NCBI GenBank assembly: GCA_009602725.1
Contig: WELB01000019.1
Span: forward strand, 32,117-78,071
Length of the DNA: 45,955 nt
Direction of reading: 5' to 3'
Origin: Spirogloea muscicola
Taxonomy: Eukaryota > Streptophyta > Zygnematophyceae > Spirogloeales > Spirogloeaceae
In this document: one piece after another, positions 11,585 to 21,734 of the stretch
Layout of the letters: each line of letters opens with the position of its first letter
Numbering within the stretch: position 1 is the first letter of the stretch
Translations under genes and position numbers: made by a program
Notes under the pieces: generated by a model
Told to the model about the DNA's origin: nothing
What the model saw: the letters and a program-made list of their open reading frames with translations, nothing else
Database searches by the model: none

Positions 11585-12468
11585 ATGGAGGCGCTGGAGG
11601 CGCCGCTGGTCATCTCCAGGCCGCTGGAGGACCTCCAGGCGGAGCTGGCGGCCATCCCCATGGCCGCCTGGCACGCCCGCCTCCGCTGGCTGGCCCACCA
11701 GATCCTGCTCCTCCAGGCGGAGGCCGCGGTCGCCCGCTCCGCCGCGGGGGCCTGCTGCCGGGCGCCCGACCCCCTGCGCAAGGCCCGCAAGGCCAAGCGC
11801 CCCGCCCGGCAGGCCTGCTGCACCACCAAGCCCACCAAACGGCCGAGGAAAGCTGGCGCTGCAGCAGCCCTCGACGGGGAGCCGCTGTCTGCTCTCGCCG
11901 TCGAGGAGCCTCAGAGGTGAGCGCCGTCGCACCGGCTGGCCGGTTCACTAACTCTAATGTCGGCCGCCTTTCTGGCTGAATTCTATGCATCCTGCTCTGA
12001 CGGTGAGGGGCCTCGAGGGCTTCCTTAGCGGCGGTTCCCGGCGCGTCGCCGTCACGGCACGTGCAATGCTGCCTTCTGACAGTCGCTCGCCTGATCGACG
12101 CTGCCAGCCCGGCACGGTCCTCGCAGGTGACGCTCGCCGCCGATGCTGCCGTCAGTGCCGTCACTTCGAGCGGCTCGGAAGGTCAAGAGGTTTCTGGACG
12201 TGGGAGTGCCCCTGTGCCCGGCTCCACCGACACAGTGCAGCCTCCTGTGACAAGTAGTACCTGTCAAACTGCCGCGGAGGACAACCAGGTGGTGCCGGTG
12301 GTGCCCCGCCGCCAGCAGTCCGCTCGCGCCTCTCACAAGCTCGTGAGCCGCCCTCTGGGCCCGTCGGTGAGGAAAGCGTCCAGCCAGGAGTCGCTGAGCG
12401 CTTCTGGCACAGCCCTGACCGAGGCTCACGAGGAGGAGGTGCAGTCTACCTGCATGAAGCAGTTGTGA
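11585..12468 (+). CDS. Hypothetical basic, probably nuclear protein, two exons
   Basis: Read as 11585-11916 joined to 12108-12468, giving 230 residues. Exon 1 ends at AG before GTGAGC in phase 2; the acceptor GCTGCCAG at 12107 keeps the frame, while the nearby CGCAG at about 12127 would not. The N-terminal ~45 residues look helical (PLEDLQAELAAIPM, LRWLAHQILLLQAEAA). Two basic clusters follow, RKARKAKRPARQ and KPTKRPRKAG, which could serve as nuclear localisation signals. The C-terminal half is Ser/Thr/Val-rich with VPRRQQSARASHK and VRKASSQESL, possible phosphorylation sites. No domain family is recognised. Support comes from a clean splice, a stop in frame and contrast with the repeats around it. 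Confidence 0.5.
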
Positions 12469-14930
12469 GTTTTTGGCCGAGTATACCGTGGACTTGCCAC
12501 TTCCTCTCCCGGTGGAACTTGTGCTGCCAAAATCATTGCTGCTTGATTTTTTCGACATACGTGGACGTCCATCGAGCTGTGCTTACACAATCGGGTGGAG
12601 CAAATACCTCTGAACAGGCTCCACCCTTATCATCTTTTGTGTCACCTATCTCGCACACTCCAGCAGAAGCTGGGGAACGTGGGTTCTGGACCTTTTTTGT
12701 GCAGCTCGTTGAAAGAACCGCGCTTGCCGCTATGCAAGCAGTCACAGTACACAAGCTTCCATTGCTGATCAACAAGGCTGTAGCACTTGATTCATGCCAG
12801 CTTAGCCTTGGGGTCTGGCCCGCATTTTTGTTCAGGGCTTTGCACCCTGTGCATTGTACATTTTTTTCAGCATCACTTAAGCTTCATCTTTGTGGCAAGG
12901 TGTTGTCTATTGGTATGTATTCTGCTTGCGGTGTTGCAACACTCCTATGTCAACGTTTTGTCGGTCTTATTGTACATTCATGGTCAGCAATGACATAGCT
13001 CCGCCCTAGACCTCCTGTGTGTCACGAGACAGCCTGGTGCCAGATGTTTGGGCCTTCAATGTGGACTTTGTAGGGACCCTGCTGGGTTGTTGGAAGCCAT
13101 CAAGCAGAGCGGAAGCAATGGACTTAACACAGCCATCAGAAGAGCCATTGTGGTGCCTTGCCCGCACGCATGTAGACTCTCTGCCTGCTTCAGGGGCGCA
13201 GTCCTGCCCTCCTTCCTCGCTTGACCACAGTCCGCTTTATTGATCTTGTAGAGGCCTGTGACCGTTACCAGAGAACTGTCGCATACCAGCAATGAGAAGT
13301 TGCCCCATCCGATGCCGTCAATCTGCAGCCAACATTGTTGAGGTATACCTGGCACAGTCCCAAGGGTGGTCTGTCCATCAGCTTGTAGACAGCAGCCCTA
13401 GGCCGGGACTGCTACCTCTTGGGTGCCAATGGCGGCGGTGAGCCACTTGAGGTCCGGCTTGGCACACACAACCATCGCTCGGAAGCGACGGCTTCTCTTC
13501 TATGTCAAAGAAATGGAGTGGCTGCTCCTGCAAGGAAAAGAGTAGTTTGAGTGGGACGGCGGCAGGGAGTGGCCCAGCCAAAACTGCTGGGCAGAGGTGG
13601 CAGGGACTCCAGGTGAAAGGGCTCATCAGACGAAAATCGTCATCATTCATTCGATCCTAAGGCTCAGTAACCCCTGGTCCAGCAGAATCTGACGAGAGGG
13701 CAATGGAAGAACCTGCGAGGAGGAGATGAAGCAGAAAAATGGGGGAGCTGCCAAAGGGACTAGCCCGCAGAGTCGGGAGGGGAGGGGATGTCATGCCATA
13801 CTCTGTCCACTGCCGTACAACCTCGATAAGCCAACTCAGCAGGACTGTAGGTAACATGTTGGTCCCTGTGGCCAGCAGAGCAAACCCAAGTCTGCTTGAT
13901 GATTGCGAGAAGTTAGGACATAGCTTGCACGAACTTTGAGCAAGCACGATAAAGGCGAAAAGCATGTTCGTCCGTGAAAGTTGCACATCAAGGACTTGAT
14001 GGAGTGTCTATTAGGAGACTTCCCGTGGCTTTCCTGCATCCTGGCACAGGCTGAGGAGTTGGATGAGCATCCAAATGAACTAAATCAGAACTCTCTTCTT
14101 TTCAGTAATGCTATGATTTGCAGCATCGAACAATGTGTGTGCCATCCTATCCCATATCGCATCCGTAGAAGAATCACAGTTGGTTGATGTGTTCGCTTGC
14201 AAACTTCACATAAGAACTGTGTAGATACCTATCATTGTGAGGGATGTCTTAGTCTGATGACATCGCGTCACATTCTGAACTTGGTCAGAGACCTCCCAAC
14301 CACAGTACCCTCGAAGTCGCTCACACCTCAAGTGGTCTTACCAACAACTCTGTAAATGAGTGGATCTGTAATGGCACCCAATGCAACTTTAAGTCTCACA
14401 TTGCAATATCGCAGTTACCAGTTGCAAAGTTCAATCCATTAGGCTTGTGCCAAATACCACGGATAGTGGCATTCTGCAATGTCTAAAAATAGCGAAATGT
14501 CCAAAGCTATCGGCAGATGCTTCTTGAGCGACCGCCAAGCTATGTGCAACTCTCATCCAAATTATGAATTCCTTAGATAGTGTAATGTCCCTTACGGCAG
14601 CATCAATACTGACAGGAATGACCAGATGACGTCCATGAAAGATGACATAGGCTCCATGAGCAGATGACTGCTGCTTTTGACATTTGGTGAACCATGAGCA
14701 GCAAAGACGAGGGCCTACTCACCTTTACAAGCCTTTCCGAAGTGCATACTTGGTCAGACCACGGTTCAATGCGGACCATGCAATCTGCAAGTCCAGCAGC
14801 CTATGGAGGGTCTCATGAGGTAAATCGTGTTGAATCATTCGTAATATGTTGAATCGGCGGGTCTGGGTGGGTGACCATCCCGCCCGTCTATTGGGCCCTG
14901 AGAGTCTCCCCTCAATAAGGAGGGATCGTG
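12469..14930. other. Intergenic stretch, no gene firmly supported
   Basis: The first few hundred bases probably include the 3' UTR of the preceding gene. On the minus strand around 13400-13560 there is a short coding-looking piece (PLHFFDIEEKPSLPSD in one frame, CAKPDLKWLTAAIGTQEVAV in another). I could not build exons around it or assign a family, so it is noted only. The rest, including 14200-14930, shows no repeat module or exon that I can recognise. Confidence 0.35.
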
Positions 14931-14934
14931 TATT

Positions 14935-15160
14935 AGAAAGAAATGTAGGCCAAATGGCCAGGTACAAAGGCAAGCACATCTAAAAATCTACATAACCTAC
15001 AGCAGATTGACCCGCTCAATAACCACGGGTCAAAACATAAAGGTCACTACTCGATGCATGAACACTAGATGCCAGGAACGGAGCCCTTCTGCCACCTACT
15101 AGAGCTCGCCCAGCTTTCTGGTGCAAGGCACTAGCCTGAGCACGCTCAATAAGGGAGGCC
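14935..15160 (-). mobile_element. 5'-truncated LINE-like fragment with type V tail
   Basis: On the minus strand the fragment reads AQASALHQKAGRALVGGRR, then SSSDLYVLTRGY and a stop at 15018-15016. It continues through a 3' UTR with GCGGGTCAATCTGCTGTAGG and the tail GTGCTTGCCTTTGTACCTGG...CTAATACACGA, ending near a TTTCTTTC run. The coding part is closest to the copies at 28905-29060 and 29626-30130. The 5' break is at about 15150. Confidence 0.75.
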
Positions 15161-15302
15161 TCGAGCACCCGTCGGTTTTACTCCCCACATCTGAGGCCAC
15201 GGGGTGCACCGTGCGCCCTAGCCTTGGCTGCCACCCACCTTGGGTGAGAGCGAGGCCTGTGCTGTCTGACTGTCTGTCTGAGATCCGAATCTGTCTGCTA
15301 TC

Positions 15303-15578
15303 ATGAGTACATCTGCATCTGAGCCGCTGCGACGAGGTCGCTCTGCTGGGCCGCCCCCTCAACGAGGGCCGCCGCCTCAACGAGGGAGATCTGCTGGACC
15401 TGAAGGACGTCCAAAGGAGGAGCACGACTGGAGAGATGCAGATGCTGAGCACGCTGTGTACAACGCAGGTCAGGTACAGGAGCAGGTGCAAGACCACGCA
15501 GCCCAGGAAGTTTTTCAAATCGAAGGGAATCATGCCTTCTGGATTGCACCCTCAGACAGACCACATTTAATAGTTTAA
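15303..15578 (+). CDS. Short hypothetical ORF, doubtful
   Basis: The ATG at 15303 opens 91 codons with an Arg/Gly/Pro-rich N-terminus containing a short repeat (GPPPQRGPPPQRGRSAG) and a more acidic second half (EEHDWRDADAEH). No homology is recognised. The opposite strand is also open, so composition alone may explain it. It lies between a LINE fragment and a Ty3/gypsy fragment and may be an unrecognised part of a mobile element. Confidence 0.15.
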   Translation: MSTSASEPLRRGRSAGPPPQRGPPPQRGRSAGPEGRPKEEHDWRDADAEHAVYNAGQVQEQVQDHAAQEVFQIEGNHAFWIAPSDRPHLIV

Positions 15579-15689
15579 GAGTGCATACTGCAAGTCTAGC
15601 AGCTTGTGGAATGGTCACATACAGTAGTGGAGTGGGACAGATCTTGCCTAGGATTCTCATTGACAACTGATCCACAATCAATCATCATC

Positions 15690-16250
15690 TGTGGGTGTCG
15701 CCACGTAGTGGTTTGCACGTTGCCCGAGGCGTCGGACTGAGTAAGACTGCGCCAAGCCCCTGTCACTGGCGTCGGTCCAGTGAACAAAAGGACGGGTAAA
15801 CCCGGGTCGCGTGGGGTTCTTTTAGTGCCTCTTGCAGCTGGCGGAATGCTTCTTCACACTGCCTTGTCGAGTGGAAGGGGATATCCTTCCGCAGGAGGTG
15901 TCGGAGAGGGGCCGAGACTGCGGCTAAATTGGAGATGAACCGGTTCTGGAAAGCGCAAAGCCCCAGAAACTGCTGGACTTCCTTAATGTCTGCTGGCGTC
16001 AGGAAGTCCTTGAGTACTAGTGCTCGGCCTCGATCGGGTTGTACGCCAATGTCGTGTCCCAGTATCTTCACCTGCCGCTAGGCAAAGTGAGAAGCTTTCA
16101 AGCCCAGCTCAGGTCGTTCCAGACGCTCGCGTGCGGTGCGTACATGCTGAAGATGTTCCCCCGCTGTGTGAGAGAAGATGAAAATGTCACTCGAGTGGAC
16201 CATGGTGAAGCGGGTCTGATCGCCGAGGAGCTCATCCGTGGTCTACCTGG
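15690..16250 (-). mobile_element. Broken Ty3/gypsy-type LTR retrotransposon fragment (RT / RNase H region)
   Basis: The minus strand shows the end of a reverse transcriptase and the start of RNase H, with landmarks such as VKILGHDIGVQPDRG, IKEVQQFLGLCAF and PLRHLLRKDIPF in the order typical of Ty3/gypsy pol. Only a few hundred bases remain; I saw no LTRs, gag or integrase. It is a decayed fossil with several breaks. Age cannot be judged without LTRs. Confidence 0.8.
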
Positions 16251-16620
16251 ATAATATCTTCATCTGCTCTTACACAAAAATAACTGCGGCTGCTGAGGGG
16301 GAACACACAAGGGGGAACACCTTCAGCATGTACGCACAATACGTGAGCGACTGGAACGAGCTGGGCTGCGCTTGAAAGCTTTCAAGTGCCACTTAGCCCA
16401 GCAAAGAAAATGTGTGCCCGGCGTTGAGTAAAGGTACTGGCACCCATCGTTATAAAAGCACGGTACGCGAGCGCCTGGAACGACCTGCTGGGATGCGCTT
16501 CAAAGCTTCCAAGTGCCACTTTGCACAGCGGCAGGTGAAGGTAGTGGGACACATCGTTGACAGGGATGGCGTACGACCCGATCCAGACTAGCACAGGTTG
16601 ATCAAGGACTTCCTTTTTGT
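16245..16620 (+). mobile_element. Second broken Ty3/gypsy fragment, opposite strand
   Basis: On the plus strand the same part of a Ty3/gypsy reverse transcriptase recurs (landmarks YLDNIFICS and VGHIVDRDGVRPD). It lies head to head with the fragment at 15690-16250. A segment of about 110 bp seems to be repeated inside it. It is short, broken and without LTRs, so it is a fossil. Confidence 0.75.
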
Positions 16621-17700
16621 ATGCTTATACTACCTGACACTTTCTTCATGTACGTCATCCAATCATCCTTACCAGTCTTGCTGCTGCTGTGATCGAAGCT
16701 GGAAAATGTGAGTGGAAGAAATTAAATCTGAACAACTTCGATGTTTGTCTGGAAATGTCCATTGAGCGTGACATGTCAAGATGCCTATATATATTTGGAC
16801 GCCTCCTGCATCAAACACTTCGAGAGACAAACTTGCATGCACCAATTGTAGTGCTGAAGAAAGCCCAAGCGATGATCGTTGCTTTGGCAGCATGTGTATC
16901 TTGGCATATCAGGATGCAGTGCATGCGCTTACAGGGACACATGTTCTGAATTTGTTGGTAAGCTTTCGTCAGGTGTAATCTAACTTCAAGGATCATGTAG
17001 TCAAAACTCAGTTCTTGATTCTGTAAGAGAAGCGCCACCAGGCGTACCGGCATCTCGGCTTCTTCCCTCATAACAGGTTGAAGTGGCGATATTGGGCCAC
17101 CCAATCCTCCTGAAATTATTATTAGCATCAGCAGAGCAACAGGTGTAGCGAAGCAATATCAATGCTCTCGATACGTCCGGACCTCAAGTATTTGTACAAG
17201 AGGGAGAAGTTTACAATCCTGTCAACGACACTTGAGACCAGTCTTCAAGCGAGCATTTGCATCCCTATGCAATCGGATGGAACCTCTCGGCCTAGTGAAA
17301 GATACTGAAGACAAAACCAGGAGGCACGGTTTAGCACAGCACGTTGAAAAAAGACTCGTCTTGACTTAACACTTTTAAGAGGGTGAGTTCAGTAATTAGC
17401 TAAAATGGTAGCCCCACAAGGGGTCTCTTGGCAAGTAAAGCATCAACCCACGAATGGTTCCACGGCCACGTGGGGCAAGTGATGGTGACGAAGCTCAAGA
17501 AGCTCGCGTCCCCACACAGATGTACCAGAACTGCAAGCTCGCGATGTTGCAGAAATGGTCTCACAAGTAACACGCCACACGTCTGATAAATCATCCAATG
17601 TGATGGCTGATACACGCTATCAAATTAGACATGAACTTGCCTGCACTGCTGTGAATCTCGATGTCGACTCACGACGTCCCCGGAGTGAGGCTCTTGAGCG
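16621..17700. other. Intergenic stretch, nothing recognised
   Basis: AT-richer than its surroundings. I find no exon, repeat tail or RNA gene here on either strand. Confidence 0.4.
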
Positions 17701-17724
17701 TCTGACTCGCCCAGTGTAGAAGAC

Positions 17725-18065
17725 CGGGCCCTCTTGGCTGACTTCAACGCCGCTGGCTCGTGGGCCCAGCTTTATCGCATGCAGCTTTCAATGTCCCTCC
17801 AGCGGTCCGTGGCCCACGCCTTGCATGCGTGCTGGCCGTACTCTCGCTGCAGCCTCTGGCTTTCGTCAGGGGGATACTTTTCCGGCAGCTAGTCTGTCGA
17901 ATGTGGGGCTCCTTACTCGTAGCTACTGAGTGGTCCACCCGTTCTGACATAGCATCTCCAGGCCCCTCCGTCATTGTGGCCCCTTCGACCCCTTCTACAT
18001 TCTTTTTCGGGCTGGCTTTTCACAGCCCTTGCCCCCATTTGAAAGAGCCACTTTCTCTTCTTGGC
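17725..18065 (+). mobile_element. 5'-truncated LINE-like fragment with type I tail
   Basis: Begins at about ADFNAAGSWAQLYRM and continues with LSMSLQRSVAHALH; the rest of the C-terminus is recognisable but out of frame in this copy. The coding end (LLTRSY, stop at 17927-17929) is followed by a 3' UTR, then GGGCTGGCTTTTCACAGCCC, TTGCCCCCATTTGAAAGAGC and a CACTTTCTCTTCTT end at about 18062. It is an older, diverged relative of the copies at 21735, 27055 and 43228. Confidence 0.75.
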
Positions 18066-18414
18066 GCCGCTTGAAAGGCGCGCAACACGCGCTCAGGTGC
18101 AGCAGCATTGGCAGCGACGACAGAGGCGGCGGCTTTGTGAACCCTTGGTCGAAGTTACTATGATGGAGAAATGTGAGTGGACTGTAGCTTGCCTAACCCA
18201 TCGAATTCCTGCATTCCCGGTGCCATTAGAGCTTGTGTTCCCTTTCGGGGCTGCCCTTTCAAAAAAGAGCGGTGTGCACCTGAAGTGAGAGGTAGGCTAC
18301 ACTAAGCCAGCCTACTGATTGTAGAAACAGCTCTTACAAAGCAAGGCGATGAGAGGCCAGCCCAATGGGAATGGACAGGGTCCGCATTGAGCGCCCATTC
18401 TCAACGTATTCGTA

Positions 18415-18490
18415 TTCTCTCGTATTCTCTTGGGCTGGCCTTTCATAGCCATCACCCCATTTGGAAGAGTTTCACCCCTCTCTTAGGACC
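18415..18490 (+). repeat. LINE 3' tail, type I
   Basis: A tail-only copy: TTGGGCTGGCCTTTCATAGC, then CATCACCCCATTTGGAAGAG and a short pyrimidine end. It directly precedes the next LINE fragment. Confidence 0.6.
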
Positions 18491-18504
18491 TTCTGTTATT
18501 ATCG

Positions 18505-18785
18505 TTGCATGCTACAGAATGCGGCTATCATTGAGTCTACAGCGCTCCCAGGCACTAGCGATACACCAGCGTGCTGGGCGTGCATTAGCCCACGCTAATG
18601 GCTCGCGTGGTGGTGGTATGGCTCCTCAGCTTAGCTTGTCAGATATGCATGTGCTCACTCGGGGATACTAGTGTCCCCCTTAGCCAGCTCAGTACCCGTT
18701 AACAGGACATTTGTAAGGCTAAAATTGGTCCCTTCAATTTCATAGGCACTGCGCGCCTTCTCTCTGTTATTGGGCTGGCCCCTCG
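18505..18785 (+). mobile_element. 5'-truncated LINE-like fragment, TAG-ending subfamily, type III tail
   Basis: The ORF part reads YRMRLSLSLQRSQALAIHQR, AGRALAHANGSRGGG, then LSLSDMHVLTRGY and a TAG stop at 18669-18671. The 3' UTR (GTGTCCCCCTTAGCCAGCTC, GTTAACAGGACATTTGTAAG) leads to a tail with CACTGCGCGCCTTCTCTC. A hairpin GGGCTGGCCCC follows at 18770. Same subfamily as 19515-19960 and 39625-39930. Confidence 0.8.
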
Positions 18786-19259
18786 CCCCTTTATCGGCGC
18801 ATTCCGCCCTCTACTTCCGGCAATCTGCATTTCTTGAATATAGTTGACTGAGCGTACATTTGCAGAAGTCACAAGAAAGTCAAATATCCTTGCGTCTCCT
18901 GCCCTTTCGGACCTTGTTCATTTCTTAACTTGGGTTGGCCTCTCACAGATATCGCCTCACTTCAGACGAGCTGCTTCATGTTTCACAATTCGCACCCCCT
19001 TACGTCCCTTACAAACCTTGTTCATTCGAACTTCGTGCAAACTTTGTTTTACTCTTCACCTGGGAAAGCCGATTGCAGCCATCGCCTCTAACTGAGAGAG
19101 TCCTTTTTTTCTTGATGTTCAATCCTTTGGGATGAGCTCTTACAGCCGTTGCCTTACTCTTCTTTGTGAAGATGGAAAGAGATTGCCTCTGGCTATCGTC
19201 AAGGGGACTGCTCTGCGGCGGCTCATTTTTCTGTCTTGCGGCTGCGTACTAGGGGTTAT

Positions 19260-19330
19260 CTTGGACATCACTTTGGGCTGGCCTCTCACAGCCATTGCCT
19301 CACTTTGAGGCTAGCTGCTTCTGCTGGCTT
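19260..19330 (+). repeat. LINE 3' tail, type I, in a run of degraded tails
   Basis: The hairpin TTGGGCTGGCCTCTCACAGCC followed by ATTGCCTCACTTTGAGG. Related, more degraded hairpin units lie at 18925-18960, 19412-19450 and 19482-19525. Between 18790 and 19500 the sequence is made almost entirely of such tail scraps. Confidence 0.55.
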
Positions 19331-19514
19331 TCTACTAAGTGACCATCCTTCGTGGTACTTGCTTAGGTGTGTATTCTCGGGCTCTTTGGCCCCTCGGTCC
19401 TTATCCGTCTTTTCGGGCTGGCATTTCACAAACCTCGCCCCCTTTGGATGACGCGCTTTTTTGGCCACTTCGGACTTCTTGAGGGCTGCCCAATCACAGC
19501 CACCACCTTCTTCT

Positions 19515-19960
19515 GGAAGAGGCACTATAATGACCACCCCCGGGGCGACCACTTCTTCCCGTGCGCCGTGGACATATACAGCGGCTACGGAACGAAGTGG
19601 TCTTCCCTCCTCCATCGCCTGGCACTGCATGTTGATGCCCGCCGACGTAGTCGGGCGGGTAGCTTAGGGCATTCTAGCGTCCCGCAAGCCATTGTAGCAT
19701 GCTATAGGATGCGGCTATCATTAAGTCTGCAGCGATCTTAGGCACTTGCGATTCACCAGCGTGCTGGTCGTGCATTAGCCCAGGCTAGTGGCTTCCGTGG
19801 TGGTGGTTCGGCTCCTCAGTATAGCTTGTCAGATATGCTTGTGCTCACTCGGGGATATTAGTGTCCCCCTTAGCCAGCTCATTACCCAGTTAACAGGACA
19901 TTTGTAAGGCTAGAGTTGGCCTCCCTTTCAATTTCATGCACACCGCGCGCCTTCTTTTTG
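19515..19960 (+). mobile_element. Longer LINE-like C-terminal fragment, TAG-ending subfamily
   Basis: Starts upstream of the usual truncation point with GDHFFPCAVDIYSGYGTKW and SSLLHRLALHVDARRR, the conserved F-P-x-A-V-D-x-x-G segment seen near the C-terminus of many algal and plant non-LTR reverse transcriptase proteins. It then reads YRMRLSLSLQRS, AIHQRAGRALAQASGFRGGG and SLSDMLVLTRGY with TAG at 19859-19861. One in-frame stop interrupts the coding part. The tail is type III (CTCCCTTTCAATTTCATGCA, CACCGCGCGCCTTCTTTTTG). Confidence 0.8.
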
Positions 19961-20099
19961 GAAGAGTCTTTCTTTCAATCAAAGCCATCGACCTCTACTG
20001 GAAAAGTTTTTCTTCTTTGGAAGAGTTTACCTGCTCTTCGCAAGATTTTTACTTCTTCACTCACATGTTACCTTGTCCACCTTAGCATTGGGCTTCGTT

Positions 20100-20210
20100 C
20101 CATGTAGCCTCATTTTGTGCACTAGTGTTTGCCTGAACAATATATTGGCTTGAAAATGCCAAAAATTGTAATTTCATGCGCACCGCGCGCCTTTTCCTCT
20201 TTTACTCCAC
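20100..20210 (+). repeat. LINE 3' tail, type III
   Basis: GTGCACTAGTGTTTGCCTGA, ACAATATATTGGCTTGAAAA, then AATTTCATGCGCACCGCGCG and CCTTTTCCTCTTTT. A related copy lies at 20940-21020 with CCGCGCGCCTTCTCTCTC. These are reverse-complement forms of the modules at 21345, 22320 and 42485. Confidence 0.65.
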
Positions 20211-20214
20211 TGCC

Positions 20215-20350
20215 GGGAGGCCCTGCCCTTAGAAGAAAGAGCTCGCCCATTGAGGATAGAGGCTGGAACAGCCAGCCCAAAAAAGAATGGACAAAGTACG
20301 AGAAGGGAGCCAGGGGAATCGCTAAAAAAAACAAGCACAAGAAGAAACAA
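20215..20350 (-). repeat. LINE/SINE-like 3' tail, type II
   Basis: Reverse copy of the type II module: AGAAAGAGCTCGCCCATTGA, GGCTGGAACAGCCAGCCC (8-bp stem region) and GAGCCAGGGGAATCGC, ending with the A-rich complement of the CTTGTTTTC start. No coding remnant. Confidence 0.7.
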
Positions 20351-20454
20351 AGCAATTGCGAATAACTCAGTAATTCCTGCTGAGCAGCCGCAGATCAGAG
20401 ATGCTAGGGTTCTGGAAATGGGTCCCCTGGACCCACTTCCAGGACCCACTTCCA

Positions 20455-20760
20455 GTCAGAAGAAGGGCTCGGCCATTGAGGATAGAAAGAAGTGGCACTC
20501 CCAATGGGGGCAAGGGCTGCGAAAAGCCAGCCCAAAAAGAATTGACAAAGGTTTGGAGGATAGGGGCTGGGAAAAGCCAGCCCAGAGAGAGGAGGCGCGC
20601 CGAGCGCATGAAGTGAAAGGGCGTATGATGTGACGAGCCTTAACATAAATTGCGTCGGCAGCCATAGGATAGAAGAATGTGCTCGCCCATAGAGAAGAGT
20701 GGCTGGCAAAGCCAGCCCAAAAAGAATGGACAATATCCCAAGCCAAAGAAAGAGAGGGTA
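20455..20760 (-). repeat. Three consecutive reverse-oriented 3' tails
   Basis: Hairpin units at about 20490-20550 (GGGCTGCGAAAAGCCAGCCC), 20565-20590 (GGGGCTGGGAAAAGCCAGCC) and 20685-20760 (GGCTGGCAAAGCCAGCCC, then AAAAAGAATGGACAATATCC). The last shows a near-perfect GGGCTGGC/GCCAGCCC stem with a 3-base loop. The short piece GAGGCGCGCCGAGCGCATGA at 20590-20610 is a type III scrap. Confidence 0.65.
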
Positions 20761-21237
20761 ACAGTGATAGTTGTAGCTGACGGTCACCGGCCACACCGGC
20801 CCATGAGAGCAACGGGGCCAAATGCGCCAGACGGCCGCTCCAACGACCGTCCTTCGCCCGAGCGTACGGGAAGCTGACGTTTAGTTTTCTTTCTGTGCTT
20901 GTTTTCTTACTGGCCCCTTCTCGTCCTTTGTTCAAGGGTTCTTTACTTTGCTTGAACAGCGTATTGGCTTGAGTTTGCCTCCCTTATATGTCATGTGCTC
21001 CGCGCGCCTTCTCTCTCATACGCCGTCAAGTGCGCGGCTACTAGGAAACCGTTCAGCTACATGGGCTTCTCTCCCGCGCCCGCGTCGCTTCTCTGCAAGC
21101 GGCAGGGCGGTGACATGCGGGCTGGGCTGCGCAACGAGCCATTATGGCGCAGGCCTTAGTGGGCTCCAGGCCTGACGGGCATTGTGGGTTGAGGTCCCGT
21201 GCCCGTAACTCCCCTCACGCCGAGCCGATGACCGGCG

Positions 21238-21590
21238 CGCCTCGACGTGCGCAGGTACCTCACCATCAACATGTCGGGTCGGCACCGAGCAGGCACCGAC
21301 GGGACCGTCCGCACGTCAGGGGCGGGGTGGTTTGCAGTGCCTGACGAGGGAAGGCGCGCGGGGCGTATGAAATGAAATGGAGGCCAATTCAAGCCGATAC
21401 ATTGTTCAGGCACAGTCTAGGGCACACTAAACAGGGCTACATAAGTCGAGGGGATGGTCCAGTGGTGGCAAATACTTCGAGGCGCAGGCACCTCATCAAT
21501 CATGGCAGGTCAGCACCAACAGCCATCGATGGGACTGTCGCACGTCAGGGGCAACGTGGAGATGATGCGTTGCCTGACGAGGGGATGGTC
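21238..21590 (+). repeat. Diverged direct repeat of ~110 bp
   Basis: The segment 21238-21350 and the segment 21475-21588 share the same order of words: CGCAGG.ACCTCA, CATCAA.CATG, GGTC.GCACC, CGCACGTCAGGGGC and GTTGCCTGACGAGGG or close variants. They differ at many positions. Between them lies a type III tail (21345-21450). The unit matches no other repeat type in the window and I cannot assign it. Confidence 0.55.
21345..21450 (-). repeat. LINE 3' tail, type III
   Basis: In plus reading: GAAGGCGCGCGGGGCGTATG, AAATGGAGGCCAATTCAAGC, CGATACATTGTTCAGGCACA, GTCTAGGGCACACTAAACAG, GGCTACATAA. It is the reverse complement of the type III 3' UTR/tail. A close copy lies at 22320-22425 and three more at 42484-42900. 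Confidence 0.7.
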
Positions 21591-21734
21591 CAGTGTGAAG
21601 GGGCGGGAATGGTGGGGCCCAGCCGTGGGGCCGCCTGACGACATGCCGCACGCCGTGGTAACGGCCAGAGGCGGCCAGGTCGCGCGCGATTGGCCGCCTA
21701 AGTGCCCTATCGCTTGCCACGTGCGCCGCTTCCC

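Noticed and set aside
11219-11932. Minus-strand frames of more than 200 codons opposite the 11585 gene
   Set aside because: They are shadows of GC-rich coding sequence; the plus frame has a splice-consistent exon pair and the minus frames do not.
13378-13650. Possible minus-strand exon with PLHFFDIEEKPSLPSD
   Set aside because: Looks partly protein-like but the frame breaks, no phase-consistent neighbours were found and no family could be named.
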